Assembly: GCF_003034965.1 (NCBI RefSeq)
Contig: NZ_PZKE01000014.1
Coordinates: 1 to 64,000 of the forward strand
From: Fuscovulum blasticum DSM 2131
Lineage (GTDB): Bacteria > Pseudomonadota > Alphaproteobacteria > Rhodobacterales > Rhodobacteraceae
Length of the DNA stretch: 64,000 nt
Reading direction: 5' to 3'
Under the pieces are notes generated by a model. The model had not been told where the DNA came from. It did no database searches and worked only from the letters and a program-made list of their open reading frames with translations. Within the stretch, counting starts at the first letter, position 1. Each line of letters starts with the position of its first letter. A program made the translations under genes and the position numbers. Shown here piece after piece: positions 1-8,371 of the stretch.

Positions 1-896
1 TCGGCAATGGCGGGGCCGACCTGCTGGCGGGCGGGGCGGGAAATGACCAGTTGGACGGCGGCGAGGGCAATGACACGCTGCGCGGCGGCGCCGGGGCGGA
101 CCGGCTGGCGGGCGGCGGGGGCGTGGATTACGCCACCTATGCCGATGCGGCGGCAGGCGTGCGGGCCGATCTGTCGAACCCCGCCGGCAATACCGGCGAT
201 GCGGCGGGCGACAGCTATGTTTCGATAGAAAACCTTGCCGGATCACAATCCGCCGACACGCTGACCGGCGATGGCGGCGACAATGTTCTGATCGGCAATG
301 GCGGGGCCGACCTGCTGGCCGGGGGCGCGGGCGCTGACACGCTGGACGGGGGTGAGGGCAACGACACCCTGCGCGGCGGGGCCGGGGCGGACCGGCTGGC
401 CGGGGGCAACGGCGCGGATTACGCCACCTATGCCGATGCCACAGCGGGCGTGCGGGCCGATCTGACGAACCCCGCCAGCAATACCGGAGATGCGGCGGGG
501 GACAGCTACCTGTCGATCGAGAACCTTGCCGGATCGCAATTGGCCGATGTGCTGATGGGCGATGCCGGGGCGAACCTGATCAACGGCAATGGCGGCGCGG
601 ACTGGATCGACGGGCGCGGCGGCGATGACCTTCTGGCCGGGGCGGCCGGGGCCGATACTTTCGTGTTCAATGCCGGGCGGGATACCGTGCTGGATTTCGA
701 GGATGACACCGACACCATCCTGCTGGACCCGGCCCTTTGGGGCGGCGGCGCGCGCGACATCGCCAGCATCCTGGCGCCCGAGAACGTGATCGTCACTGCG
801 ACTTCGGTGATCCTGGTGTTTTCCGACACCGACCGGCTTGAGGTGCGGGGCGTGACCGATGCCGCGCTGCTGGCCGACGATCTGGTGATCGGCTGA
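1..896 (+). CDS. RTX-type calcium-binding repeat protein, C-terminal part (5' end outside window)
   Basis: Only the last 298 or so codons are inside the window; the reading frame is open back to the left edge, so the start is not seen. The visible protein is built of glycine/aspartate nonapeptides of the G-G-x-G-x-D type that form calcium-binding beta-rolls in secreted RTX proteins. They alternate with a spacer carrying a DYATYAD motif, a GVRADL motif and a SIENLAGS motif. The unit is 97 residues: it recurs from about base 3 to base 294, and a third, diverged copy begins near 585. The last 90 residues ([14 protein letters not shown], then DRLEVRGV) look like the usual RTX C-terminal end that carries the type I secretion signal. 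Substrate or activity cannot be read from this fragment. No type I transporter genes are visible downstream. It is followed by 218 bp without a gene. Confidence 0.88.
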   Translation, partial: GNGGADLLAGGAGNDQLDGGEGNDTLRGGAGADRLAGGGGVDYATYADAAAGVRADLSNPAGNTGDAAGDSYVSIENLAGSQSADTLTGDGGDNVLIGNGGADLLAGGAGADTLDGGEGNDTLRGGAGADRLAGGNGADYATYADATAGVRADLTNPASNTGDAAGDSYLSIENLAGSQLADVLMGDAGANLINGNGGADWIDGRGGDDLLAGAAGADTFVFNAGRDTVLDFEDDTDTILLDPALWGGGARDIASILAPENVIVTATSVILVFSDTDRLEVRGVTDAALLADDLVIG

Positions 897-1114
897 TCCG
901 GGCAGGCACGTTTTCCGACCGGCGGCAAGGAAGCCTTAACCCTGGTCGTGCAGAGATCGGGGCAAGGCGGGGGCAGGCTGTGCCCCCAGACGGCAGGAGG
1001 TCGCGGTATGACGCAGCATGTCTTCGCACAAGGCAGACAGGCCCCGGCCCGGGGCGGGCCCTTCCTGGCCGGTCCTTCTGGCTGACCCCCCCGGAATTTC
1101 AAGGATTCTGACCC

Positions 1115-2392
1115 ATGCTCAGGCTTTTGGGCTATCTGCACACGCTTGCCCTTTACCCGGCGGCCCGGACCGTTGTGACCGCCCAATCGCTGCGGATGTG
1201 GCTGAAAACGCTGGGACAGCGGCCCCGGGTTCACCATGAGACGGCCTATGACGGCCGCCCGATCCTGTTGCTGGCGCTGTATGAAAAGGGCGGGCTGCGG
1301 CCCGATGTGACGCGGCTGCTGCGGGCGGCGCGGGGGCAGGGGCTGTATGTTCTGGCCGTGAACACGCTGCGGCTGACCGACCCCGCCGCCACGCGCGACC
1401 TGATCGACTGCTATATCGAGCGGCCGAATTTCGGCCGGGATTTCGGCAGCTACAAGACCGGCTTCCTGCATCTGTTCGCGCGCGGCTGGCAGGGCACCTG
1501 CCCGCGCCTGCTGATGCTGAACGACAGCATCTATTTCTCGCAAGAGCGGATGCCCGCCTTCCTGCGCGACATGATGGCCCCGGAGGCCGAGGTTCTGGGC
1601 GGAACCGAGAATTTCGAGATCGAATATCACCTTGGATCGTTCTGCATCGCGATGGCGGGGCGCATCCTGGCGCATCCGCAGTTCCGGGCCTATTGGCGCG
1701 GCTACCGGCTGACCGACGTGCGCCCGGTGGTCATCCGGCGGGGCGAGATGGGGCTTTCCAAGGCCCTGAAGCGCTGCGTTGCCGACCCGCGGGGCTTTGC
1801 CGCGCTGTATGGCGCCGCCCGCTATCTGCGGGCCTTGCAACAGGACGACAGCCTGATCGACGTGACGCTGACCCGCGCCCGCACATCGGACCTGACGGGG
1901 TGGAAGCGGGTCAGCCCGGAAAACATTCGCACGGCCTTGCAGGGCCGGTTCCTTGCCCCGGTGAACACGCTGTCGAAGCAGGTTGAAAAGCACGACATCC
2001 AGTTGGATGCCCGGCTGGAGGAACTGAACCGCCGGATGTTCGTAAAGGATCGGGAAACCCTGCTGGGCTATCTTCGCAAGAACCTGGACGACGGGGCGCA
2101 AGCGGATGAGGCGATCTTGATGGAAGCGATCCGGTCCGAACTGGGCCATGCCTTTCTGGAGGGCAGCCAGATCCACCAGAACGCGGCGATCCTGCTGCAT
2201 ATGGGGATGCCGCTGGTCAAGCTGGACGGGCTGTATCGCGGCATGTTCAACCTGTTCGACATCCGCAACATCACCGCCGCCCTGACGGTGGACGAACAGC
2301 AGGAACTGACCGCGCTGCTGGTGGAGCGGCCCTATGGCAATGACACGCTGACGGGCTGGCGCCGCGCCGCCTTCAACCGTGGTCTGATCTGA
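1115..2392 (+). CDS. RgpF-like (rhamnan synthesis F) family protein
   Basis: A 425-residue protein of the RgpF/rhamnan-synthesis family, whose members act in building rhamnose-containing or similar surface polysaccharides. Family-like motifs are NFGRDFGSYKTG at residues 105-116 and LNDSIYF at 135-141, with an acidic and aromatic pocket (ENFEIEYHLGSF) around residue 170. There is no signal peptide, so it should act in the cytoplasm on an activated sugar or lipid-linked chain. The C-terminal third (QVEKHDIQLDARLEELNRR onward) is helical and charged. The ATG is preceded by AAGGA about 10 bases upstream. It is the first of three closely spaced plus-strand genes (gap of 12 bp to the next). The exact transferred sugar cannot be inferred. 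Confidence 0.75.
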   Translation: MLRLLGYLHTLALYPAARTVVTAQSLRMWLKTLGQRPRVHHETAYDGRPILLLALYEKGGLRPDVTRLLRAARGQGLYVLAVNTLRLTDPAATRDLIDCYIERPNFGRDFGSYKTGFLHLFARGWQGTCPRLLMLNDSIYFSQERMPAFLRDMMAPEAEVLGGTENFEIEYHLGSFCIAMAGRILAHPQFRAYWRGYRLTDVRPVVIRRGEMGLSKALKRCVADPRGFAALYGAARYLRALQQDDSLIDVTLTRARTSDLTGWKRVSPENIRTALQGRFLAPVNTLSKQVEKHDIQLDARLEELNRRMFVKDRETLLGYLRKNLDDGAQADEAILMEAIRSELGHAFLEGSQIHQNAAILLHMGMPLVKLDGLYRGMFNLFDIRNITAALTVDEQQELTALLVERPYGNDTLTGWRRAAFNRGLI

Positions 2393-2404
2393 GGGGGGGC
2401 CGCG

Positions 2405-3421
2405 ATGAACGCCTTTTCTGCTGCGCTGAACGGCCTGCCCGCGGATTTCGATCCCGAACTGTATCTGCGCCTGAACCCCGATGTCGCCGCCGCCGGGATC
2501 GCGGCCGCCGCGCATTACCTGGCCCATGGCCGGGCCGAGGGGCGGGTCTGGCGCAGCGATCCCCTGCCGGCGGATTTCGATCCGGGGCTTTACCTTGACC
2601 TCAACCCCGAACTGGCCCGGGCGGGCGTTGACCCGGCCCTGCATTACCGCACCTTCGGCCGGCGCGAGGGGCGGTTCTACCGCGATGCCGATCCGGCCGC
2701 CGCGCCGCGCCGCGAGGCGCTGGTGGTCTTTGTCCATATCGGCAAGACGGCGGGCAGCAGCCTGAACGAGGTGCTGTACCGGGCCCTTGGCCCCGGTGTC
2801 CGGCATGTCGAGACGCTGGTGGACCATCCGTCGGTGGCGGCGCGGCAACTGGCGCAAAGCGGCTGGGTTTCGGGCCATCTGTGGACGGGGGCGCTGTGTG
2901 GCCTTGTCCGCGGCGTGACCGACCGGCCGCTGCGGCTGTTCACCCTGCTGCGCGATCCGGTGGAGCAGATCTGTTCGGCCTATAACTGGCTGCTGGTGCT
3001 GGCGGCCCGAGGCCCCGCCGCCGAAGCCGTGATGCCCGAGGACATTCGCGCCGCCACCCGCGCGGTGGCCGCCACCGACCACGGCGATCCGGCAGCGGTG
3101 ATCCGCACGCTGGCGCGGCATGGCGGGCTGTTCCTGAACCATCAGGCCCGGGCGGTGTTTGGCCCCGGTGCCGGCACGATGACCGACGAGGAGATGCGCG
3201 CCGGCCTTGCCCGGTTCGAGGGCGTGGGTCTGCCGGACCGGATTGGCGATCTGGCGGCGCAGATGACCGGATGCCCCGACATCACGGTGCCCCGGGAAAA
3301 CGCCAGCCCCTATCGCTTTGACAAGGCGGTGTTCCGCAGCCCGGCGGTGGCCGGGTTCCTGGCCCGGGCCCATGCCGCCGATGCGCGGCTGGTGGCGCTG
3401 GTGCGGGCCGGAAAGGGATGA
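2405..3421 (+). CDS. Sulfotransferase-family protein with tandem N-terminal repeat module
   Basis: 338 residues. Two copies of a roughly 40-residue repeat lie at residues 11-50 and 54-90, each with an FDPxLYLxLNP core and an HYxxxGRxEGR end. This module is known as an N-terminal addition on glycosyltransferases and sulfotransferases. From about 105 a carbohydrate sulfotransferase fold follows. HIGKTAGSS (111-119) matches the 5'-phosphosulfate (PAPS) loop and LLRDPVEQICSAYNWL (181-196) matches the 3'-phosphate-binding strand-helix. It probably sulfates a saccharide or carries out a related transfer during surface polysaccharide synthesis. Its stop overlaps the start of the next glycosyltransferase gene (ATGA), so the two are probably co-translated. 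The acceptor is unknown. Confidence 0.8.
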   Translation: MNAFSAALNGLPADFDPELYLRLNPDVAAAGIAAAAHYLAHGRAEGRVWRSDPLPADFDPGLYLDLNPELARAGVDPALHYRTFGRREGRFYRDADPAAAPRREALVVFVHIGKTAGSSLNEVLYRALGPGVRHVETLVDHPSVAARQLAQSGWVSGHLWTGALCGLVRGVTDRPLRLFTLLRDPVEQICSAYNWLLVLAARGPAAEAVMPEDIRAATRAVAATDHGDPAAVIRTLARHGGLFLNHQARAVFGPGAGTMTDEEMRAGLARFEGVGLPDRIGDLAAQMTGCPDITVPRENASPYRFDKAVFRSPAVAGFLARAHAADARLVALVRAGKG

Positions 3422-4389
3422 GGCCGATGTTCCATCTGCGCGCCCCTGCCGTGGAACCGGCCCCGCCGCTGGCCGAGGTGGTGCTGGCGGTGCGCAACGG
3501 GGCCCGCTTTCTGCCGCAGCAGATGGACAGCCTGTTCGCACAGACGGGGGTGCGGTTGCGGCTGCGGGCGCTGGATGACGGGTCCACTGACGGATCGCGG
3601 CAGGTGATGGTGGATCAGGCCGGGCGGGCGGGCCGGGTGCTGCATCTGGCCGAAGGGCCGCGCGCCGGTGTGGCCGAGGCCTTCTTTACCCTGTTGGACC
3701 GGGTTGGTGCCGATGCCGATCTGATTGCGCCCTGCGATCAGGATGATGTCTGGCTGCCGCGCAAGCTGGCGCGGGCGGGCCGAGCGCTGGCGGCCTTGCC
3801 CACGGGCTGCCCCGGGGCGGTGATCGGCGCGCGGATGGTGACCGATGCCGGCCTGCGCCCCCTCGCGCGCGATCCGGCTTGGCGGCGGCCACCGGGCTTT
3901 GCCAATGCGCTGGTTGAAAACATCGTGCCCGGCAATGCGCTGGTGATGAACGCCGCCGCGCTGGCGCTGGTGCGGGCCAGCCTGCCCGCCGCGCGCGCCG
4001 CCGGGGTGCCGCTGCATGACTGGTGGATCTATCTGGTGCTGTCCGGGGCCGGGGCGAACCTCTGGCACGACCCCGAGCCGATGGTGCTGTATCGCCAGCA
4101 CGGCGGGAATGAGATCGGCGGTGCGCCGCGCGGGCTGCGCCGGAGCTTGCGGATGCTGGCCGCGCTGGACGGGCGCTATCGCCGGCGGATCGACGCCAAC
4201 CTGTCCGCCCTGCTGGCCTGCGCCGACCTGCTGACGCCGGAAAACCGGCGCCTGTTGCAGCAGTTCGCGGCGCTGCGGGTGGCCCCACCGGTGCGGCGGC
4301 TGGCGGGGGCTTTCGGCCTGGGCCTGTACCGGCAGGGGCGGGCGGCGCAGGCGGCGCTGCGGGTGGGTCTGGCGCTGGGGCGGGCGTGA
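3418..4389 (+). CDS. GT2-family glycosyltransferase
   Basis: 323 residues with a GT-A fold at the N-terminus: VVLAVRNGARFLPQQMDSLFAQ at 21-42 starts the nucleotide-binding strand, DDGSTD is at 53-58 and the metal/nucleotide motif CDQDDVW at 106-112. The DQDD type and the ENIVPGNALVMN stretch resemble rhamnosyltransferases of the RgpA/RgpB or WbbL type, which would suit the RgpF-like neighbour; that assignment is inference. There are no membrane segments. The ATG at 3418 overlaps the sulfotransferase stop. An alternative ATG three codons later (3427) is possible. The gene converges with kpsM, with only 2 bp between the stops. Confidence 0.85.
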   Translation: MRPMFHLRAPAVEPAPPLAEVVLAVRNGARFLPQQMDSLFAQTGVRLRLRALDDGSTDGSRQVMVDQAGRAGRVLHLAEGPRAGVAEAFFTLLDRVGADADLIAPCDQDDVWLPRKLARAGRALAALPTGCPGAVIGARMVTDAGLRPLARDPAWRRPPGFANALVENIVPGNALVMNAAALALVRASLPAARAAGVPLHDWWIYLVLSGAGANLWHDPEPMVLYRQHGGNEIGGAPRGLRRSLRMLAALDGRYRRRIDANLSALLACADLLTPENRRLLQQFAALRVAPPVRRLAGAFGLGLYRQGRAAQAALRVGLALGRA

Positions 4390-4391
4390 CC

Positions 4392-5210
4392 CTAACGCTC
4401 CAGCAGCAGCCACTTTGCCTGCCAGCTCAGCAGCCGCAGCCCGGCCAGCAGCAGCGCCAGCGACACCCCGCAGACATAGACCGCCGAGGTGTAGCTGTCA
4501 GGGTAATCGGGAAAGAAGCCTGACCGCATGATCCCGGTGACATGCACCAGCGGGTTCCACCACAGCACGGCCTGCAGCGCCTGCGGCATCCGCTCAAACA
4601 GCACCAGACCGCCCGAGATCAGGAACAGCGGGCGCGAGATCAGCGACCAGATCACATGCCAGGTGTGAAAGCGCAGGAACAGCCAGGCGTTCAGCGTGCC
4701 CACGGCCAGCGCGAAAAGCGCCGCCAGAGCAAGGGCTTCGCCGATGCGGGCGATGTCCGGCACGGCGCGCGTGTCGAACATCAGCAGGATCGCGGTGATG
4801 ACGATGTAGAACACCAGAAGTTCGGCCAGCAGGTTGACCACGAACCGCGCCGTGATGGCATCGACGAAGGTGACCACCGGATAGCTGAGCAGGGGCCGCG
4901 AAAAGACCAATGCCCCGCTGACCCGGTTCGCCACCGTGGTGAACAGCGCGAAGGGCAGCATCGCCGTGGCATAGAACAGCTCGAAACTGCTGCCGATGGG
5001 GGGCGCCGCGAAGAAGAACGAGAAGGCGAAGGTCAGGATCGCGATGCCGGCCACCGGCTCAAGGATCGCCCAGAGATAGCCGCCGGGCGAACGGCCATAG
5101 GTCGTGGCCATTTCGCGCAGCATCAGCGCCCCGACCGCGCGCGGGCTGAACAGCCGCCGCAGGGGCGGGCGGCAGGGGCGCAGGGCAGGGCTGATTCGGC
5201 TTCCATCCAT
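4392..5210 (-). CDS. kpsM: ABC-2 polysaccharide export permease (KpsM-like)
   Basis: 272 residues with six predicted membrane segments, starting near PGGYLWAILEPVAGIAILTFAFSF. The N-terminal cytoplasmic helix (RAVGALMLREMATTYGRSPGGYLW) is the signature region of capsule-type ABC-2 permeases that export completed polysaccharide across the inner membrane. The ATPase partner is kpsT and the periplasmic-spanning partner is kpsE, both on the opposite strand just upstream. kpsM is divergently transcribed from kpsE, sharing a 98-bp promoter region, and converges on the glycosyltransferase. In the classic capsule clusters kpsM and kpsT are adjacent in one operon, so the inversion is unusual. The start could instead be an internal Met, since the first 25 residues are Arg/Pro-rich. 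Confidence 0.88.
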   Translation of the reverse strand: MDGSRISPALRPCRPPLRRLFSPRAVGALMLREMATTYGRSPGGYLWAILEPVAGIAILTFAFSFFFAAPPIGSSFELFYATAMLPFALFTTVANRVSGALVFSRPLLSYPVVTFVDAITARFVVNLLAELLVFYIVITAILLMFDTRAVPDIARIGEALALAALFALAVGTLNAWLFLRFHTWHVIWSLISRPLFLISGGLVLFERMPQALQAVLWWNPLVHVTGIMRSGFFPDYPDSYTSAVYVCGVSLALLLAGLRLLSWQAKWLLLER

Positions 5211-5308
5211 GGGGCCTTATAGCCGGGCAGTCGTTAGGCGTTTCTTAGCACCCGCCGGGCATTGTCTGTGAAAACCGGCCCGCAGGGGCCAAGCCGCATG
5301 AGGATGAG

Positions 5309-6565
5309 GTGACCGCAGACCGCCAGATCGCCCCCCAGATCGCCGCCGTGGAAGCTGCTGTTCCGGCGCCCGCGAAACCTTCGGTCGTGGCGCTGGCGCC
5401 GCCGCCCCTGCTGCCCGCCGCCGCCCCCGAGGCTCCGGTCCGCCCGCCCGTGCGGCGGATGCGGGTCCGGCTGCGGCATCATCTGGTGGCGCTGTCCTTC
5501 GTGCTGGTCGTGCTGCTGCCCTCGGCGCTGGGGGCCTGGTATCTGTGGGCCCGCGCCGCCGACCAGTATGCCTCGACCGTGGGCTTTTCGGTGCATCACG
5601 AACAGACGGATTCCGCGCTGTCGCTGCTGCGGGGCATCGCGTCCTTTTCCGGCTCCAGCTCGGCCGATACCGATATTCTTTACGAATACATCTTCAGCCA
5701 GCCGCTGGTGGCCGAGATTGATGCCGAAATCGGCCTGCGCGACATGTGGTCGAAACCGCAGGGCGACCCTGTGTTCACCTTCGGCCCCGACGGCACGATC
5801 GAGGATCTGGTCGCCTATTGGGAAGACATGGTGACGGTCTATTACAACGCCAGCACCCGCCTGATCGAGATCAGGGTGCTGGCCTTCACCGCCGAGGATG
5901 CGCAGCGCATCAGCGAGACGATCTTTGCCAAGTCGAACGCCATGATCAACCGGCTGAACGACATCGCGGCGAATGACCTGATCCGCTACACGTCCGACGA
6001 ACTGGCCCGGGCCGAGGCCGAGTTGCGGCGGGCGCGGCAGGCGCTGACCGATTTCCGCAACCGCAACCAGCTTGTCGATCCGGCGGCGGATCTGGCCTCG
6101 CAAAGTGGCATCCTGGCGGGGCTGCAGCAGGAACTGACCGGCGCTATGGTGGAACTGGATCTGCTGCGCGACCGGGGCGCGCAGGAAGACCCGCGCATCG
6201 GCCCGATGGAAAAGCGCATAAGGGTGATCGAGGCGCGCATCGCCGCCGAGCGGCAGAAGCTGGGCCTTGGCGCGGATGGCGATGGCGCCAACGCCATGGC
6301 GGATGTGGTGGCCGAGTACGAGCGGTTGCAGGTTGACCGTGAATTTGCCGAAACCACCTATGCCGCCGCCCGCGCCGCGCATGAGGCCGCGCTGACCGAG
6401 GCGCGGCGGCAAAGCCGCTATCTTGCGCCGCATATCGCGCCGACGCGGGCCGAAAGCGCGCGCTTTCCCGAACGCGGCAAGATCCTGGCGGTGGGGATGG
6501 TGTTCCTGTTCATGCTCTGGGGCATCGCGGTGCTGCTGTATTATTCGCTGCGCGACCGGCGCTGA
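5309..6565 (+). CDS. kpsE: Capsule polysaccharide export inner-membrane protein (KpsE/Wzz-like)
   Basis: 418 residues. A Pro/Ala-rich cytoplasmic tail (1-55) leads into a membrane helix at about 59-80 (HHLVALSFVLVVLLPSALGAWY). A long periplasmic domain follows, rich in coiled coil between about 220 and 370 (DELARAEAELRRARQALTDFR and similar), and then a second helix near 392-412 before a short basic tail. This two-helix layout is that of polysaccharide co-polymerase/export proteins that bridge the ABC transporter to the outer-membrane polysaccharide channel. No outer-membrane partner (KpsD/Wza) is in the window. The start is GTG at 5309 behind an AGGATGAG-like site; the nearby ATGs at 5298 and 5304 are out of frame. 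kpsT follows after 9 bp. Confidence 0.85.
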   Translation: MTADRQIAPQIAAVEAAVPAPAKPSVVALAPPPLLPAAAPEAPVRPPVRRMRVRLRHHLVALSFVLVVLLPSALGAWYLWARAADQYASTVGFSVHHEQTDSALSLLRGIASFSGSSSADTDILYEYIFSQPLVAEIDAEIGLRDMWSKPQGDPVFTFGPDGTIEDLVAYWEDMVTVYYNASTRLIEIRVLAFTAEDAQRISETIFAKSNAMINRLNDIAANDLIRYTSDELARAEAELRRARQALTDFRNRNQLVDPAADLASQSGILAGLQQELTGAMVELDLLRDRGAQEDPRIGPMEKRIRVIEARIAAERQKLGLGADGDGANAMADVVAEYERLQVDREFAETTYAAARAAHEAALTEARRQSRYLAPHIAPTRAESARFPERGKILAVGMVFLFMLWGIAVLLYYSLRDRR

Positions 6566-6574
6566 GGCTCGGCC

Positions 6575-7231
6575 ATGATCGAATTGCGCAACCTTTCCAA
6601 GACCTACCGCATGGACGGGGTGTCAAAGACCGTGCTGCACCCCACCACGATGCGGCTGCCGCGCGGGCGCACCATCGGGCTGGTGGGGCGCAACGGGGCG
6701 GGCAAGTCCACCCTGTTGCGCATGATCGCCGGCACGCAGGCAGCTTCGGGCGGGACGATCCGGCTGCACGGCACGGTGTCCTGGCCGGTGGGGTTTGCCG
6801 GATCGTTCCACCCGGATCTGAGCGGCGCGCAGAACGCCCGCTTCGTGGCGCGGATCTATGGCGTGGACAGTGATGAGCTGATCGGATTCGCCGAGGATTT
6901 TGCCGAACTGGGCGGCCATTTCCGTCTGCCGGTGCGCACCTATTCGTCGGGGATGCTGTCGCGGCTGGCCTTCGCGCTGTCGATGGGAATCGCCTTCGAC
7001 TGCTATCTGGTTGATGAGGTGACGGCGGTTGGCGATGCGGGCTTTCGCGCCAAGTCGGAACGCATGTTCCGCGCCCGGATGCGGGGGGCGGGGGGGATTG
7101 TCGTCAACCATTCGGACGCGGTGATCCGCGATCTGTGCGATTGTGTGCTGCTGCTCGAAGGGGGGCGCCTGACCTGGTATGAGGACGTGGCCGAGGCGCT
7201 GCGCCAGCATCAGCGCAACATGACGGGATAG
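6575..7231 (+). CDS. kpsT: Polysaccharide ABC exporter ATP-binding protein (KpsT-like)
   Basis: 218 residues, the normal length for KpsT. Walker A is GRNGAGKST (38-46), the signature is YSSGMLSRLAFALSMG and the Walker B region is CYLVDEV followed by a non-canonical acidic stretch. It energises export of polysaccharide through KpsM. It lacks the C-terminal carbohydrate-binding domain of Wzt proteins, so it should export without reading a terminal cap. The gene sits 9 bp behind kpsE and is probably translated from the same message. Confidence 0.92.
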   Translation: MIELRNLSKTYRMDGVSKTVLHPTTMRLPRGRTIGLVGRNGAGKSTLLRMIAGTQAASGGTIRLHGTVSWPVGFAGSFHPDLSGAQNARFVARIYGVDSDELIGFAEDFAELGGHFRLPVRTYSSGMLSRLAFALSMGIAFDCYLVDEVTAVGDAGFRAKSERMFRARMRGAGGIVVNHSDAVIRDLCDCVLLLEGGRLTWYEDVAEALRQHQRNMTG

Positions 7232-7300
7232 CCCGGCACGGTTCGACAAACACGCCCGCGTCAGATAAGGCAGGCCGCGAAACCTGAACAGGGGAACGAG

Positions 7301-8287
7301 ATGGGTGAGTGTGTGCTGGTCACCGGGGGGGCGGGCTATGTTGGCGCCCATGCCTGCAAGGCGCTGGCGAAGGCGGGGTTTCAGCCCGTGGTGTTCGACA
7401 ATCTGGCCACCGGCTGGGCCGAGGCGGTGAAATGGGGCCCTCTGGTGCAGGCCGACCTGATGGATCGCGCCGCGATTGACCGGGCGCTGGCCGACTATCG
7501 CCCGGTTGCGGTGATGCACTTCGCAGCGCTGTCGCTGGTGGGCGAATCGATGAAAGACCCCGGCCTTTACTGGCGGGTGAATGTCGGCGGCGCGCTGAAC
7601 CTGGCCGAGGCCTGCGTTGCGGCGGGTGTGAAGAACTTTGTCTTCTCGTCAACCTGCGCCACCTATGGCGATCAGGACGGGGTGATGCTGACGGAGGACA
7701 CCGCCCAGCATCCGATCAACGCCTATGGCGGGTCGAAACTGGCGATCGAGCATATCCTGCGCGACTACAGCGCCGCGCACGGGCTGAACCATGTGATCTT
7801 CCGCTATTTCAACGTGGCCGGCGCCGACCCCGAGGGCGAGATCGGCGAACAGCACCGCCCCGAGACGCATCTGATTCCGCTGATGCTGGAGGCGGTGGCC
7901 GGCACCCGCCCGGCGCTGACGGTGTTCGGCACCGATTACCCCACGCCCGACGGCACCTGCGTGCGCGATTATGTGCATGTCAGCGATCTGGCCGCCGCGC
8001 ATGTGCTGGGGCTGCGGCGGCTTTTGGCGGGGCAGGGCAACGGGGTGTTCTGCCTGGGCTCGGGCCGTGGCTTTTCGGTGCGCGAGGTGATCGACGCCAG
8101 CCGCGCCGTGACCAACCGCGAGGTGCCGGTGGTGATCGGCGCGCGGCGGCCCGGCGATGCGGCGGCGCTGGTGTCGTCGTCCACGCTGGCGATCACCGAC
8201 CTGGGATGGGAGCCGCAGCGATCGACCCTGCGCCAGATGATCGGCGACGCCTGGGCCTGGGCGCAGAAGCCGGGCTACAGCCGCTGA
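7301..8287 (+). CDS. galE: UDP-glucose 4-epimerase
   Basis: 328-residue extended short-chain dehydrogenase. The NAD-binding motif TGGAGYVG lies at 8-15, Ser/Thr catalytic residues in FSSTCATYG near 115-123, and the Tyr-Lys pair in YGGSK is Y142/K146. GalE interconverts UDP-glucose and UDP-galactose and would supply galactose donors to the polysaccharide genes just upstream. The ATG follows GGGGAACGAG. It lies 69 bp after kpsT on the same strand and may be co-transcribed. Two perfect hairpins follow its stop (8297-8339). Confidence 0.95.
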   Translation: MGECVLVTGGAGYVGAHACKALAKAGFQPVVFDNLATGWAEAVKWGPLVQADLMDRAAIDRALADYRPVAVMHFAALSLVGESMKDPGLYWRVNVGGALNLAEACVAAGVKNFVFSSTCATYGDQDGVMLTEDTAQHPINAYGGSKLAIEHILRDYSAAHGLNHVIFRYFNVAGADPEGEIGEQHRPETHLIPLMLEAVAGTRPALTVFGTDYPTPDGTCVRDYVHVSDLAAAHVLGLRRLLAGQGNGVFCLGSGRGFSVREVIDASRAVTNREVPVVIGARRPGDAAALVSSSTLAITDLGWEPQRSTLRQMIGDAWAWAQKPGYSR

Positions 8288-8296
8288 CGCTGCGTC

Positions 8297-8352
8297 GATT
8301 TCTTTGAAGAAATCTTGCCGGAGCCTTTGAAGGCTCCGGTGCGGAGTTTTTT
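8297..8352 (+). terminator. Two stacked hairpins ending in a T-run downstream of galE
   Basis: Two perfect inverted repeats lie back to back: GATTTCTT/AAGAAATC (8297-8314, 2-base centre) and CCGGAGCCT/AGGCTCCGG (8318-8339) with a TTGA loop. A GTTTTTTG run lies at 8346-8353. The second hairpin looks like an intrinsic terminator for galE. The first may act with it or be a separate element. It lies between convergent genes. Confidence 0.6.
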
Positions 8353-8371
8353 GAAAACGCCGCGGTCTGCG

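Noticed and set aside
1-700. Repeated blocks that look like a CRISPR or satellite array
   Set aside because: The repeats are in frame and encode RTX glycine/aspartate nonapeptides; there are no short constant repeats with unique spacers.
506-3541. A 1011-codon minus-strand frame across the RTX, RgpF-like and sulfotransferase genes
   Set aside because: Same GC-driven shadow effect; composition dominated by Pro, Arg, Gln and His and no ribosome site.
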